This document shows, in pieces, positions 1 to 6,195 of a DNA stretch of 8,368 nucleotides. How positions within the stretch are numbered: position 1 is the stretch's first letter; each line of letters starts with the position of its first letter. Source of the stretch: Mariprofundaceae bacterium (lineage in GTDB: Bacteria > Pseudomonadota > Zetaproteobacteria > Mariprofundales > Mariprofundaceae); NCBI GenBank assembly GCA_030950865.1, contig JAUZQR010000009.1:1-8368 (forward strand). Reading direction: 5' to 3'. The notes beneath the pieces were generated by a model that was not told the origin of the DNA, did no database searches, and was given only the letters and a program-made list of their open reading frames with translations. Position numbers and translations under genes: made by a program.

Positions 1-816
1 AAGTGAGCCAGCCCAATCAGGCAAAGCTGTATATTGAAGATGATGCGCACCCAACCAAACATAACCAAACATCAATGCCCAGAAATGCAAGACAGATAAA
101 CGGTAAGAATAAATCGGCATGTCTGCTTGTTTTGGAATGAAATAATACATAATGCCCAAGAAACCTGCGGTTAAGAAGAAACCAACTGCATTATGTCCCC
201 ACCACCATTGAATCATGGCATCATGCACACCCGAATAGATGGAGTATGAATGGGTTAATGTTACAGGTACAACCAGTGAATTTACCACGTGTAGATAGGT
301 AATCATAATCATCATGCCAAGGAAGAACCAGTTAGCCACATAGATATGTGATACTTTACGGTTAGCAATGGTCATGATGAAGTTAAACATATAAGAGAGC
401 CAAACCACTGCGATAAGAATATCAATGGGCCACTCTAATTCGGCGTATTCCTTGCCTTGTGTCCAACCCATTGGGAATGAAATAACAGCGGCAACGATAA
501 TTAGATTCCAGCCCCAGAAGGTGAACCATGCTAGTTTGTTGCTCCATAAAGGCACAGCACACGTTCTCTGTACTATATAAAATGCTGTTGCCATTAATGT
601 ACAGCCACCAAAAGCAAAAATAACTGCGTTGGTATGCAATGGGCGTAAGCGACCAAAACTAAGGTATTCATTAAAATTGAGTGCGGGAAATGATAGCTGC
701 CAAGCAATAAGGTCGCCTACAAGCGCACCTACAGCAAGGTAAACCACCGCACAAATAGCAAATGCTTTTACAATTGCCATATTGTAGTTGGGATTTTCAG
801 GGGTGTTTTCGACCAC
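1..816 (-). CDS. ccoN: cbb3-type cytochrome c oxidase subunit I (CcoN), 3' end beyond window
   Basis: This is the catalytic heme-copper subunit of the high-affinity cbb3 terminal oxidase of the inner membrane, which reduces oxygen to water with electrons from cytochrome c and pumps protons. Only the N-terminal 272 residues are present; the family is about 470-480 residues, so the rest lies left of position 1. The reading frame contains several hydrophobic helices and the diagnostic ligands. They are His61 in [11 protein letters not shown] (low-spin heme b), His208 in [10 protein letters not shown] (CuB), Tyr252, and His258/His259 in [13 protein letters not shown] (CuB, with Tyr252 the expected crosslinked tyrosine). 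Each lies one residue later than the Pseudomonas stutzeri numbering I recall. The start is GTG at 816, chosen because a perfect AAGGAGGT Shine-Dalgarno lies 7 bases upstream. An in-frame ATG at 780 has no such site and would trim 12 residues. ccoO, ccoQ and ccoP would be expected next, outside the window. Identity is secure. Confidence 0.96.
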   Translation of the reverse strand, partial: MVENTPENPNYNMAIVKAFAICAVVYLAVGALVGDLIAWQLSFPALNFNEYLSFGRLRPLHTNAVIFAFGGCTLMATAFYIVQRTCAVPLWSNKLAWFTFWGWNLIIVAAVISFPMGWTQGKEYAELEWPIDILIAVVWLSYMFNFIMTIANRKVSHIYVANWFFLGMMIMITYLHVVNSLVVPVTLTHSYSIYSGVHDAMIQWWWGHNAVGFFLTAGFLGIMYYFIPKQADMPIYSYRLSVLHFWALMFGYVWLGAHHLQYTALPDWAGSL

Positions 817-822
817 TGTCGG

Positions 823-831
823 ACCTCCTTT
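823..831 (-). promoter_or_regulatory. Strong Shine-Dalgarno deciding the GTG start of ccoN
   Basis: The minus strand reads AAAGGAGGT, an essentially full match to the anti-Shine-Dalgarno sequence, followed by about 7 bases and then GTG. This fixes the non-ATG start at 816 over the internal ATG at 780. Confidence 0.8.
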
Positions 832-867
832 GGGGATAATAGCTGCATAAGGTACATTAAAGATACA

Positions 868-881
868 TGAATGCAAATTCA
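868..881. promoter_or_regulatory. Small palindrome TGAAT-N4-ATTCA in the ccoN leader
   Basis: The plus strand reads TGAATGCAAATTCA: two perfect 5-bp arms around 4 bases, about 50 bases before the ccoN start. The size and 5-4-5 symmetry resemble an FNR/ANR site (TTGAT-N4-ATCAA), which commonly controls cbb3 operons, but only 3 of 5 bases per half match. It could be a diverged site, an operator of another dimeric regulator, or chance in AT-rich sequence. Confidence 0.25.
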
Positions 882-920
882 ATCTATATTTTAAGCATTG
901 AAGCAACCTGAAAAATTATT

Positions 921-938
921 ATGACAACAGTATGACAG
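921..938 (-). promoter_or_regulatory. Pho-box-like direct repeat upstream of ccoN
   Basis: The minus strand reads CTGTCAT-ACTG-TTGTCAT: two copies of TGTCAT with an 11-base period. That is the architecture of a PhoB box (CTGTCAT, 4 AT-rich bases, CTGTCAY); one base differs in the second half-site and the 4-base spacer is less AT-rich than usual. It lies about 105 bases upstream of the ccoN start and about 27 bases before the nearest good -10-like hexamer (TAAAAT, 893 to 888), which is further than the usual Pho-box spacing. Phosphate control of a cbb3 oxidase would be unexpected, so the site may be coincidental or serve another OmpR-family regulator that binds direct repeats. Confidence 0.3.
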
Positions 939-1021
939 AGTTGTGATTCATAAGCGGTATGTTATGTTGTTACTCGGTAAATATTGAAGTCATAGGAGCT
1001 CTAATTGCTTTTGTAGGGAGT

Positions 1022-1474
1022 TTATCGGTTAGACCCTGACTTTGCTTTAATTTTGGCATCAATAAACTGATAGTGGTGTACGCCGATAAGCTCTGCAACT
1101 TTACGAATCAATGCTTCTTCGTATGCATCAATATGCCCATCTGCCATAGAAACAAGCCATAGCTGGCGAATAATATCAATGCGCTCCTGCTCTGAATAAG
1201 CCTTGATAAGTGGAGCGGTAAACTGCTGTAAATCATTGGCTTTAAGGCTGGATTGTATGGCTTGTTTTATACGAAGTTCAGCATCTTCTTTGCTTAGATT
1301 AAAACGTTCTTGAATAGCCTGGATAATAGCTTGATGCTCAGTGTCATCGAGGCAATCATCTTGCTGCATGACTTGCACCATTAGAGCAGTCACTGCGAGT
1401 GAAATATTATGCTTTTTGGGCTTAGATGATACCGATGTTGGGTTGCCCCACATTTTTTTCAGTGTTTTTAACAT
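1022..1474 (-). CDS. TerB-family protein (tellurite-resistance TerB-like domain)
   Basis: This is a small all-helical cytoplasmic protein of 150 residues with no signal peptide or membrane segment. After a basic N-terminal tail (1-24) there are two similar helical halves. Each carries an acidic turn: QQDDCLDDTEH at 37-47 and ADGHIDAYEE at 111-120, the latter followed by the amphipathic helix ALIRKVAELIG. This duplicated D-x-x-hydrophobic-D-x-x-E pattern is typical of the TerB/DUF533-type fold, whose acidic turns can bind divalent metal. The domain name comes from tellurite-resistance operons, but stand-alone copies are widespread and of unknown function, and no other ter gene is present, so tellurite resistance should not be inferred. 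It starts 13 bases after the ggt stop codon; an AAAAGAGAA ribosome-binding region overlaps that stop, so the gene is very probably co-transcribed with ggt. Fold assignment is fairly sure, function is not. Confidence 0.8.
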   Translation of the reverse strand: MLKTLKKMWGNPTSVSSKPKKHNISLAVTALMVQVMQQDDCLDDTEHQAIIQAIQERFNLSKEDAELRIKQAIQSSLKANDLQQFTAPLIKAYSEQERIDIIRQLWLVSMADGHIDAYEEALIRKVAELIGVHHYQFIDAKIKAKSGSNR

Positions 1475-1487
1475 GTGTTATTCTCTT

Positions 1488-3134
1488 TTAGTGGCGTTGA
1501 ATTTGCATGGCTTTACCTTCACCACGGGCATCACTGATGCCTGTAAGTTTGCCATTGCTGCGATTCCATAGAATAGCCTGCATATTACCATATTGACGAT
1601 TCATTTGCTTGAGATGATGACCACGTTTTTTAAGTTCTGTAATGATATCAGGTGTGAATGCTTCTGCCTCATATTGCACAGTGTCAGGTAAAAACTGATG
1701 GTGAAAGCGAGGTTTGTTGACCCACTGTTCAGGTGTAGAATTATTATTTATAAATGCTGTGGATGCCAGCAGTACCATGCTGATAATACGTGAGCCGCCT
1801 GGTGTACCAACAATCAGTGTGCGATTTTTATCCATGACAAAAGTCGGAGACATCGAAGATAACATGCGTTTGCGTGGTTCAATCGCATTGGCTTTGCCTT
1901 GTACCAAGCCATAAGCATTGGGTTTGCCTGGGCGTGTTGCAAAGTCATCCATTTCATCATTCATAAGAATGCCAGTGTTTGGCGATACATAACCCGAACC
2001 CATGCCGTAATTGATGGAAAGTGTGGCAGATACCATATTACCTTCATCATCAATAATTGAAAAGTGCGTGGTATCAACACTGGCACCAATGGGTTCAGCA
2101 AAACCTTTTAATGATTCAGATGGCGCAGCTTTTTTTAAATCAATGGAGTCACGTAACTTCTTTAGGCGCTGTGGGTTTAACAAGTCAGGAATGTGAACAA
2201 AATCACCATCGCCCAAGTATTGATTACGATCTTTATAAGCGCGTTTCATGGCTTCAATCAATAGATGAGTGCGGTTGATTGGACTCATTTCTTTGAGCTT
2301 ATCATTTTTCAAAATACCCAAGGTTTCAGCCATGGTAATACCGCCTGAAGAAGGCAGTGCGGCAGAGATGAATTGTGTGCCTTGATAGGTGAATTGTATG
2401 GGCTGGCGTTCAATCACTTTGTAATTGGCAAGATCACCCTCTCGAATAAGTCCGCCGTCGTGTTTCATGTCTGCGACCAAGCGACCTGCTGTTTCACCAC
2501 GATAAAAATCATCTGCGCCATGTTTGGCAAAACGAAGTAGGGTATCAGCCAAAGCTTTCTGATGAAGTATATAGCCCTTTTGGGGTGCGTGTCCGTTGTT
2601 AAGAAAAATGCCTTGGGCGGCATCATTGAGTACATCTTTGCGCCATTTTATCATGCCTTGCAGGTGTGAGTCGATGGCAAAACCATTGAATGCTAAAGAA
2701 ATGGCAGGGGATGTAGTTTTTTCACGGGCAATACGACCATACCTTGAGATTAAATGATCAACACCAGCCAATAATCCTGGAACGCCTGCGGATTGTGCCC
2801 CATTGATACTGGATTGCATGTTATAAATTTCACCGTGCCCAGCCAATGTGGGAGATGTTTCTCGTGCATCAATCATCACATAACGCTTTTCTTTGGCGAT
2901 ATATAATAGAAAAAACCCACCACCACCGATGCCAGAAGAACCAGGTTCGACAACACCCAAAGCGAGGGCTGTTGCCGCAGCAGCATCAAAGGCATTGCCA
3001 CCTTGTTTGAGTATTTGGATGCCAGCCTCAGTTGCTAATGGATGAGCTGATACCACCATGCTTGAAGGAGGTTGAGCCGCATGGGAAAGTGAGGGGATAA
3101 TAAATAGGCTTGCTAAGATGTATTTTTTTAACAT
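1488..3134 (-). CDS. ggt: Gamma-glutamyltransferase (glutathione hydrolase), exported
   Basis: This is an N-terminal nucleophile hydrolase that cleaves the gamma-glutamyl bond of glutathione and related compounds in the periplasm and can transfer the glutamyl group to amino acids or water. The 548 residues match the usual length of about 550-590. Residues 1-19 form a Sec signal peptide (basic start, hydrophobic core, SHA-A cleavage site). The precursor should self-cleave before Thr355 in VDTTHFSI, giving large and small subunits with Thr355 as nucleophile. Other family residues are visible: Arg91 in IDARETSP (binds the glutamate carboxylate), Asn375, Glu394 and Asp397 in MNDEMDDF, Ser426-Ser427 in LSSMSPT, and Gly446-Gly447 in GTPGGSRI. 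The lid loop between MDDF and LSSM has the same length as in the E. coli enzyme and keeps its tyrosine (Tyr408). No strong Shine-Dalgarno precedes the ATG, but the signal peptide supports this start. The gene lies 107 bases downstream of the LysR gene on the same strand and leads into the terB-like gene. Confidence 0.96.
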   Translation of the reverse strand: MLKKYILASLFIIPSLSHAAQPPSSMVVSAHPLATEAGIQILKQGGNAFDAAAATALALGVVEPGSSGIGGGGFFLLYIAKEKRYVMIDARETSPTLAGHGEIYNMQSSINGAQSAGVPGLLAGVDHLISRYGRIAREKTTSPAISLAFNGFAIDSHLQGMIKWRKDVLNDAAQGIFLNNGHAPQKGYILHQKALADTLLRFAKHGADDFYRGETAGRLVADMKHDGGLIREGDLANYKVIERQPIQFTYQGTQFISAALPSSGGITMAETLGILKNDKLKEMSPINRTHLLIEAMKRAYKDRNQYLGDGDFVHIPDLLNPQRLKKLRDSIDLKKAAPSESLKGFAEPIGASVDTTHFSIIDDEGNMVSATLSINYGMGSGYVSPNTGILMNDEMDDFATRPGKPNAYGLVQGKANAIEPRKRMLSSMSPTFVMDKNRTLIVGTPGGSRIISMVLLASTAFINNNSTPEQWVNKPRFHHQFLPDTVQYEAEAFTPDIITELKKRGHHLKQMNRQYGNMQAILWNRSNGKLTGISDARGEGKAMQIQRH

Positions 3135-3241
3135 GTGATGAGCTTATATAAATATAGCTGCTTACTCAAATAGTTGCTTTACTTTAGACGGTGCTTTTTG
3201 AGCAAATAGCCTGAAAATACTGGGGGGGCATGAGGTTTTAC

Positions 3242-4120
3242 TTAATGATTCGGTCGTTTGCCTGCAAACAAGTCTGTTTGTCGCTTTATTTCAGTGGATA
3301 TATGATCGCGAAATGCAAGTACCCTAGCCGTGCGTTTTAAATCAGGGTGAAACAATAGCCAAAGCCCAAGATTTAATTGTGGGTCAGGTGGACAAAAACG
3401 TTCCAGATCTGGTTCACGGTCACCCATAAAACAAGGTAGATATGCTAGCCCTATATGCTCCTTCAATGCTGCAACAGTCAAAAGTGTGTCATCAACAAAG
3501 AAGTTATGCGGCTGATTGCCGCAAGCACTTTTGGTCCATGCTTGATGGAAGCCGCAGCAGCTAATCCCCAGCCATGTTGGTTTACCCCCTTGCTCGCGTA
3601 ATTGTGCAAGGTAGGTGCGGCTAGCGTAAATAGTTGATGCGACCGTAAGCATTCGCCTACCAATCAGGGTATCGGTTGGCGTGTTGGTCAAACGGATAGC
3701 GATATCAGTTTCACATTCGACAAGGCTGGTATTCTTATTGGAGACCATGAGGTGAAGCTCAATATTTGGGTGCTCTTGGTTAAAGCTAGCAAATATGGGC
3801 ATTAATACACCTGATGCCATATTGTTAATGGCAGATATGCGTAATACCCCTGTCAGTTTAGCATCTTTGCCGCCCAGACTGCTATCCACTGACAATACTT
3901 CATGCTCCATATTGCAAGCTGCTAACTTTAGACTTTCACCAGCAGCGCTAAGCTCATAGCCGCTTTTCTTGCGCTCGATGAGGCGCACACCCATTTTTAC
4001 TTCCAGAGAACGCATTCGTCTGGATACCGTGGAGTGTTGTACACCTAGCTTGCGTGCTGCACCGCTAATGGAACCTTCTCTCGCCACTGCTAAAAATAGT
4101 CTTAAATCATCCCAGTTCAT
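3242..4120 (-). CDS. LysR-family transcriptional regulator
   Basis: This 292-residue cytoplasmic DNA-binding protein has the classic LysR layout. A winged helix-turn-helix spans about 1-60: NWDDLRLFLAVAREGS, then SGAARKLGVQHSTVSRRM as the helix-turn-helix, and RSLEVKMGVRLIER leading into the wing. A linker helix follows, then a periplasmic-binding-protein-like effector domain at about 90-290, beginning LTGVLRISA. Two adjacent cysteines (188-189) lie in the middle of the effector domain; whether they sense redox is unknown. It is divergent from the methyltransferase gene, the standard arrangement for a LysR regulator and its target, and the intergenic region holds a perfect palindrome (4139-4156) that sits only about 20-37 bases before its own ATG, which would allow autorepression. 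ggt lies downstream on the same strand, so it is a second possible target. The ATG has no clear Shine-Dalgarno. The effector ligand cannot be read from sequence. Confidence 0.94.
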   Translation of the reverse strand: MNWDDLRLFLAVAREGSISGAARKLGVQHSTVSRRMRSLEVKMGVRLIERKKSGYELSAAGESLKLAACNMEHEVLSVDSSLGGKDAKLTGVLRISAINNMASGVLMPIFASFNQEHPNIELHLMVSNKNTSLVECETDIAIRLTNTPTDTLIGRRMLTVASTIYASRTYLAQLREQGGKPTWLGISCCGFHQAWTKSACGNQPHNFFVDDTLLTVAALKEHIGLAYLPCFMGDREPDLERFCPPDPQLNLGLWLLFHPDLKRTARVLAFRDHISTEIKRQTDLFAGKRPNH

Positions 4121-4138
4121 TGAGTAAGTCTATCACAG

Positions 4139-4156
4139 ATGTGCATTTTTGCACAT
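4139..4156. promoter_or_regulatory. Perfect 18-bp palindrome, candidate LysR operator
   Basis: The sequence is ATGTGCA-TTTT-TGCACAT, two perfect 7-bp arms around 4 T's, between the divergent LysR and methyltransferase genes. If the promoter proposed at 4177-4204 is right, transcription would start near 4211 and the palindrome centre falls at about -64, very close to the usual recognition-site position of LysR-type activators (about -65). It is not a textbook T-N11-A site because the symmetry is even-numbered. A hairpin role is less likely, since no gene ends here and the T-run is in the loop. Confidence 0.5.
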
Positions 4157-4176
4157 TAAGTGTCATTTTTTGGAGG

Positions 4177-4204
4177 TTATCAAATAAAAAACATCAACTA
4201 GAAT
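4177..4204 (+). promoter_or_regulatory. Candidate sigma-70 promoter of the methyltransferase gene
   Basis: A weak -35 hexamer TTATCA (4 of 6 consensus bases) is separated by 16 bases from TAGAAT (5 of 6). Transcription would begin near 4211, giving a leader of about 20 bases that includes the strong ribosome-binding site. The poor -35 fits a promoter needing an activator such as the divergent LysR protein. This was found by eye, not by scoring. Confidence 0.4.
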
Positions 4205-4219
4205 TCATTTATGCTTGTG

Positions 4220-4226
4220 AAGGAGG
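4220..4226 (+). promoter_or_regulatory. Strong Shine-Dalgarno that decides between two adjacent ATG codons
   Basis: AAGGAGG lies 3 bases before the ATG at 4230 and 6 bases before the ATG at 4233. The second spacing is within the normal range, so translation probably starts at 4233. Confidence 0.7.
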
Positions 4227-4232
4227 GATATG

Positions 4233-5096
4233 ATGACACAGACCGTAGTTTTTGACCCATTAAAATATAAAGATACCACACGCCAGCAATGGAATACCGC
4301 CGCAGAAGCTTGGCATCGTTGGGGGGCCTTTCTTAATCGCTGGTTGGGTTCAGCAACAGAGACGATGTTTGATATGACAGGTATAAAGTCGGGAAGTCGG
4401 GTGCTTGATGTGGCGGCAGGCGCTGGCGAGCAGTCGCTGGCAGCAGCACGCAGGGTGGGAGAAGGTGGCTATGTTTTGGCTACCGATTTATCTGCTGATA
4501 TTTTGAATTATGCAAAATCCAGTGCTCAATTGGCAGGTCATAACAATGTTGATACCCAGGTTGTTGATGGAGAGGCATTGAATACATTGCAAACAGAGCC
4601 TTTTGATGCAGTGATATCGCGTGTCGGTCTGATTTATTTTCCAGACCAACAAAAGGCACTAACAGGAATGCATCAACAATTAAAAGAAGGGGGTAAAATC
4701 GGCGCAATGGTTTATGCGACAGCCGATAAAAATCCATTTTTTTCAATTCCTGTTGGTATTATTCGAAGACGCGCACAGTTGCCGCCTCCCTTGCTAGGTC
4801 AACCTGGGCCATTCAGTTTGGGTGATCCTTTGATATTAGAAAAATCACTGCTTGATGCTGGTTTTAAAGATGTTGAGGTTGCTAGCATTGACGCACCGCT
4901 ACGAATGGAGTCGGCACTCGAATGTTTACAGTTTGAGCAGGAGTCTTTTGGTGCATTGCACCAGATGTTGGGTGGGTTATCAGCAGTAGAGCAGGATGAT
5001 GCGTGGCGTGAAATTGAAACGGCATTGTTGCAGTTTGAAAGTGATGGAAAGTTTTCGGGACCATGCGAAATGTTGGTTGTATCAGGGACGAAGTGA
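4233..5096 (+). CDS. Class I SAM-dependent methyltransferase (UbiE/COQ5-like)
   Basis: This is a cytoplasmic enzyme of 287 residues (288 if the ATG at 4230 is used) expected to move a methyl group from S-adenosylmethionine to an unknown acceptor. The Rossmann-type core is clear. Motif I is VLDVAAGAGEQ at about 57-67 (glycine-rich SAM loop); the acidic residue at the end of strand 2 is Asp85 in LATDLS; the adenine-contact motif is VDGEAL near 111-116; and motif IV-like FDAVISRVGLIYFPD spans 124-138. A segment LPPPLLGQPGPFSLGD (about 183-198) followed by a C-terminal helical region probably shapes the substrate pocket. The motifs place it in the broad UbiE/methyltransferase-11 group that includes ubiquinone, sterol and small-molecule methylases, but it is not UbiE itself as far as I can tell. 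It stands alone, divergent from the LysR gene and convergent with mutY, so the regulator's effector is the best clue to its substrate. Confidence 0.9.
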   Translation: MTQTVVFDPLKYKDTTRQQWNTAAEAWHRWGAFLNRWLGSATETMFDMTGIKSGSRVLDVAAGAGEQSLAAARRVGEGGYVLATDLSADILNYAKSSAQLAGHNNVDTQVVDGEALNTLQTEPFDAVISRVGLIYFPDQQKALTGMHQQLKEGGKIGAMVYATADKNPFFSIPVGIIRRRAQLPPPLLGQPGPFSLGDPLILEKSLLDAGFKDVEVASIDAPLRMESALECLQFEQESFGALHQMLGGLSAVEQDDAWREIETALLQFESDGKFSGPCEMLVVSGTK

Positions 5097-5131
5097 AATC
5101 TTAACTTATATAATCAATGATCTTGCAATCA

Positions 5132-5198
5132 AATAGAAGTGATTAGGCATCAGAGAGGATGCGCATATTTCCATAGAGAGCATCACTATTGTGTTTTT
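5132..5198 (+). terminator. Possible terminator or nested hairpin in the convergent gap
   Basis: An outer stem AGTGAT (5138-5143) pairs with ATCACT (5182-5187); with a three-base bulge it can extend by AATA/TATT. It encloses an inner hairpin GCATC (5147-5151), loop AGAGAG, GATGC (5158-5162), and a second GCATC at 5180-5184 could compete for the same GATGC. A T-run (TTTTT, 5194-5198) follows. It lies 40-100 bases past the methyltransferase stop and just before the end of mutY. The stems are short and the loop is large, so it is a weak intrinsic terminator at best. Confidence 0.35.
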
Positions 5199-5208
5199 AT
5201 ATTAGACT

Positions 5209-6195
5209 TCACTTTGAAATGGCTGTATCAAGGATTGATTGTTTTTCAAATAAATGATGGATGCCAGTTGGTAATGCGAATTCGGAAAGTTGTTTAACCC
5301 AGATTCCTTCTGTTGTCGGCTTGGTGGCGATTTCTTTGGTGTATAAATGCAAGCGCCGATGGGTTAGCAAGTGAATATGGCAGGGTGAATATTCAGGTTT
5401 TTGAGGCAGTTCGATAATCGGTGGTGTCCAAAGTCCTGCCCAAATGCCTTTTTCAGGGCGTTGTTGCAGCCAAAGCCCTTTGTTGGGATGTGTGTGTAGG
5501 TTGATTTGCCAAAACACGTCTTTTACAGGAGCTTTTTTCTTGTTTGAGGGTTGTTCTTCGATATTTGAAAAGGCGGATTTGCAGTGTTTGGAAACAGGGC
5601 AGGTCTCGCACTTTGCAGAGCGAGCCTGGCAAAGCGTTGCGCCAAGCTCCATCATGGCCTGATTCCACATGGCAGGGTTTTGAGAGGCATCAATGGCTGT
5701 TTGTGCGAAGTGCCATAGCTGTTTGTCGGAGGCTTCAGGTTGTTTGTGCCAACGTTTTAATACACGTTTTACATTGCCATCAAGCACAGGTGTATTCATG
5801 TCAAAACAAAATGATGTAATGGCCCCAGCAGTTGATTTGCCGATACCAGGCAAGTTTAATATATCCTCAAATTGTTCAGGGAATATACCATTGTGTTTGT
5901 CTATGATTTGTTGAGCTGCAGCATGGATAAAACGTGCACGACGATAATAACCCAAACCCTCCCATGCTTTGAGCACATTATCCAATGGGGCTGTTGCGAG
6001 TTGTTGAATGTTTGGAAAGGTTTGAAACCATTGCTGATAACGTGGCAACACCGTTTTGACTTGGGTTTGTTGCAACATAATTTCTGATACCCAAATGCGA
6101 TAAGGCTCAGAGGTATGTCGCCATGGCAGGTCACGTAGATCCGTTTGATACCATTGTAGCAATGGTTTACATGGTGCGGAAAACAAATTGGTCAT
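5209..6195 (-). CDS. mutY: A/G-specific adenine DNA glycosylase (MutY)
   Basis: MutY is a base-excision repair enzyme that removes adenine mispaired with 8-oxoguanine. Counted from the ATG at 6195 (328 residues), the N-terminal helical catalytic domain has Glu38 in SEIMLQQTQV, the helix-hairpin-helix LPGIGKSTAGAI (115-126) and the catalytic Asp139 in VLDGNVKRVL. The iron-sulfur cluster motif is Cys189-X6-Cys196-X2-Cys199-X5-Cys205. The NUDIX-like C-terminal domain that recognises 8-oxoG follows, with RPEKGIWAGLW and LLTHRRLHLY, so the protein is full-length. The frame can also start at TTG 6207 (332 residues); the ATG is preferred by codon type. Either start lies inside the end of the TonB-like gene (29 or 41 bases of overlap), so translation is probably coupled. 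It is the last gene of the unit. The yggX gene that often follows mutY in gammaproteobacteria is absent: the next gene is convergent. Confidence 0.96.
   Translation of the reverse strand: MTNLFSAPCKPLLQWYQTDLRDLPWRHTSEPYRIWVSEIMLQQTQVKTVLPRYQQWFQTFPNIQQLATAPLDNVLKAWEGLGYYRRARFIHAAAQQIIDKHNGIFPEQFEDILNLPGIGKSTAGAITSFCFDMNTPVLDGNVKRVLKRWHKQPEASDKQLWHFAQTAIDASQNPAMWNQAMMELGATLCQARSAKCETCPVSKHCKSAFSNIEEQPSNKKKAPVKDVFWQINLHTHPNKGLWLQQRPEKGIWAGLWTPPIIELPQKPEYSPCHIHLLTHRRLHLYTKEIATKPTTEGIWVKQLSEFALPTGIHHLFEKQSILDTAISK

Noticed and set aside
1022..1474. Calling the TerB-like gene a tellurite resistance determinant
   Set aside because: No terA, terC, terD, terE or terZ is present and lone TerB domains are common. 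The name reflects the fold only.
3167..3209. Direct repeat of CAAATAG (3167-3173 and 3203-3209), a run of seven G's (3222-3228) and a 4-bp hairpin in the LysR-ggt gap
   Set aside because: A 7-bp AT-rich repeat 36 bases apart and a 4-bp stem are within chance expectation. I could not turn them into a terminator or a convincing ggt promoter.
4139..4156. Reading the palindrome as an intrinsic terminator or a CRP site
   Set aside because: No gene ends into it, since the flanking genes diverge, the T's are in the loop rather than after the stem, and the arms TGTGCA/TGCACA lack the TGTGA-N6-TCACA pattern.
5444..5914. Several overlapping plus-strand open frames of 70-90 codons inside mutY
   Set aside because: MutY motifs are intact and continuous on the minus strand, and the plus-strand products show no family features.
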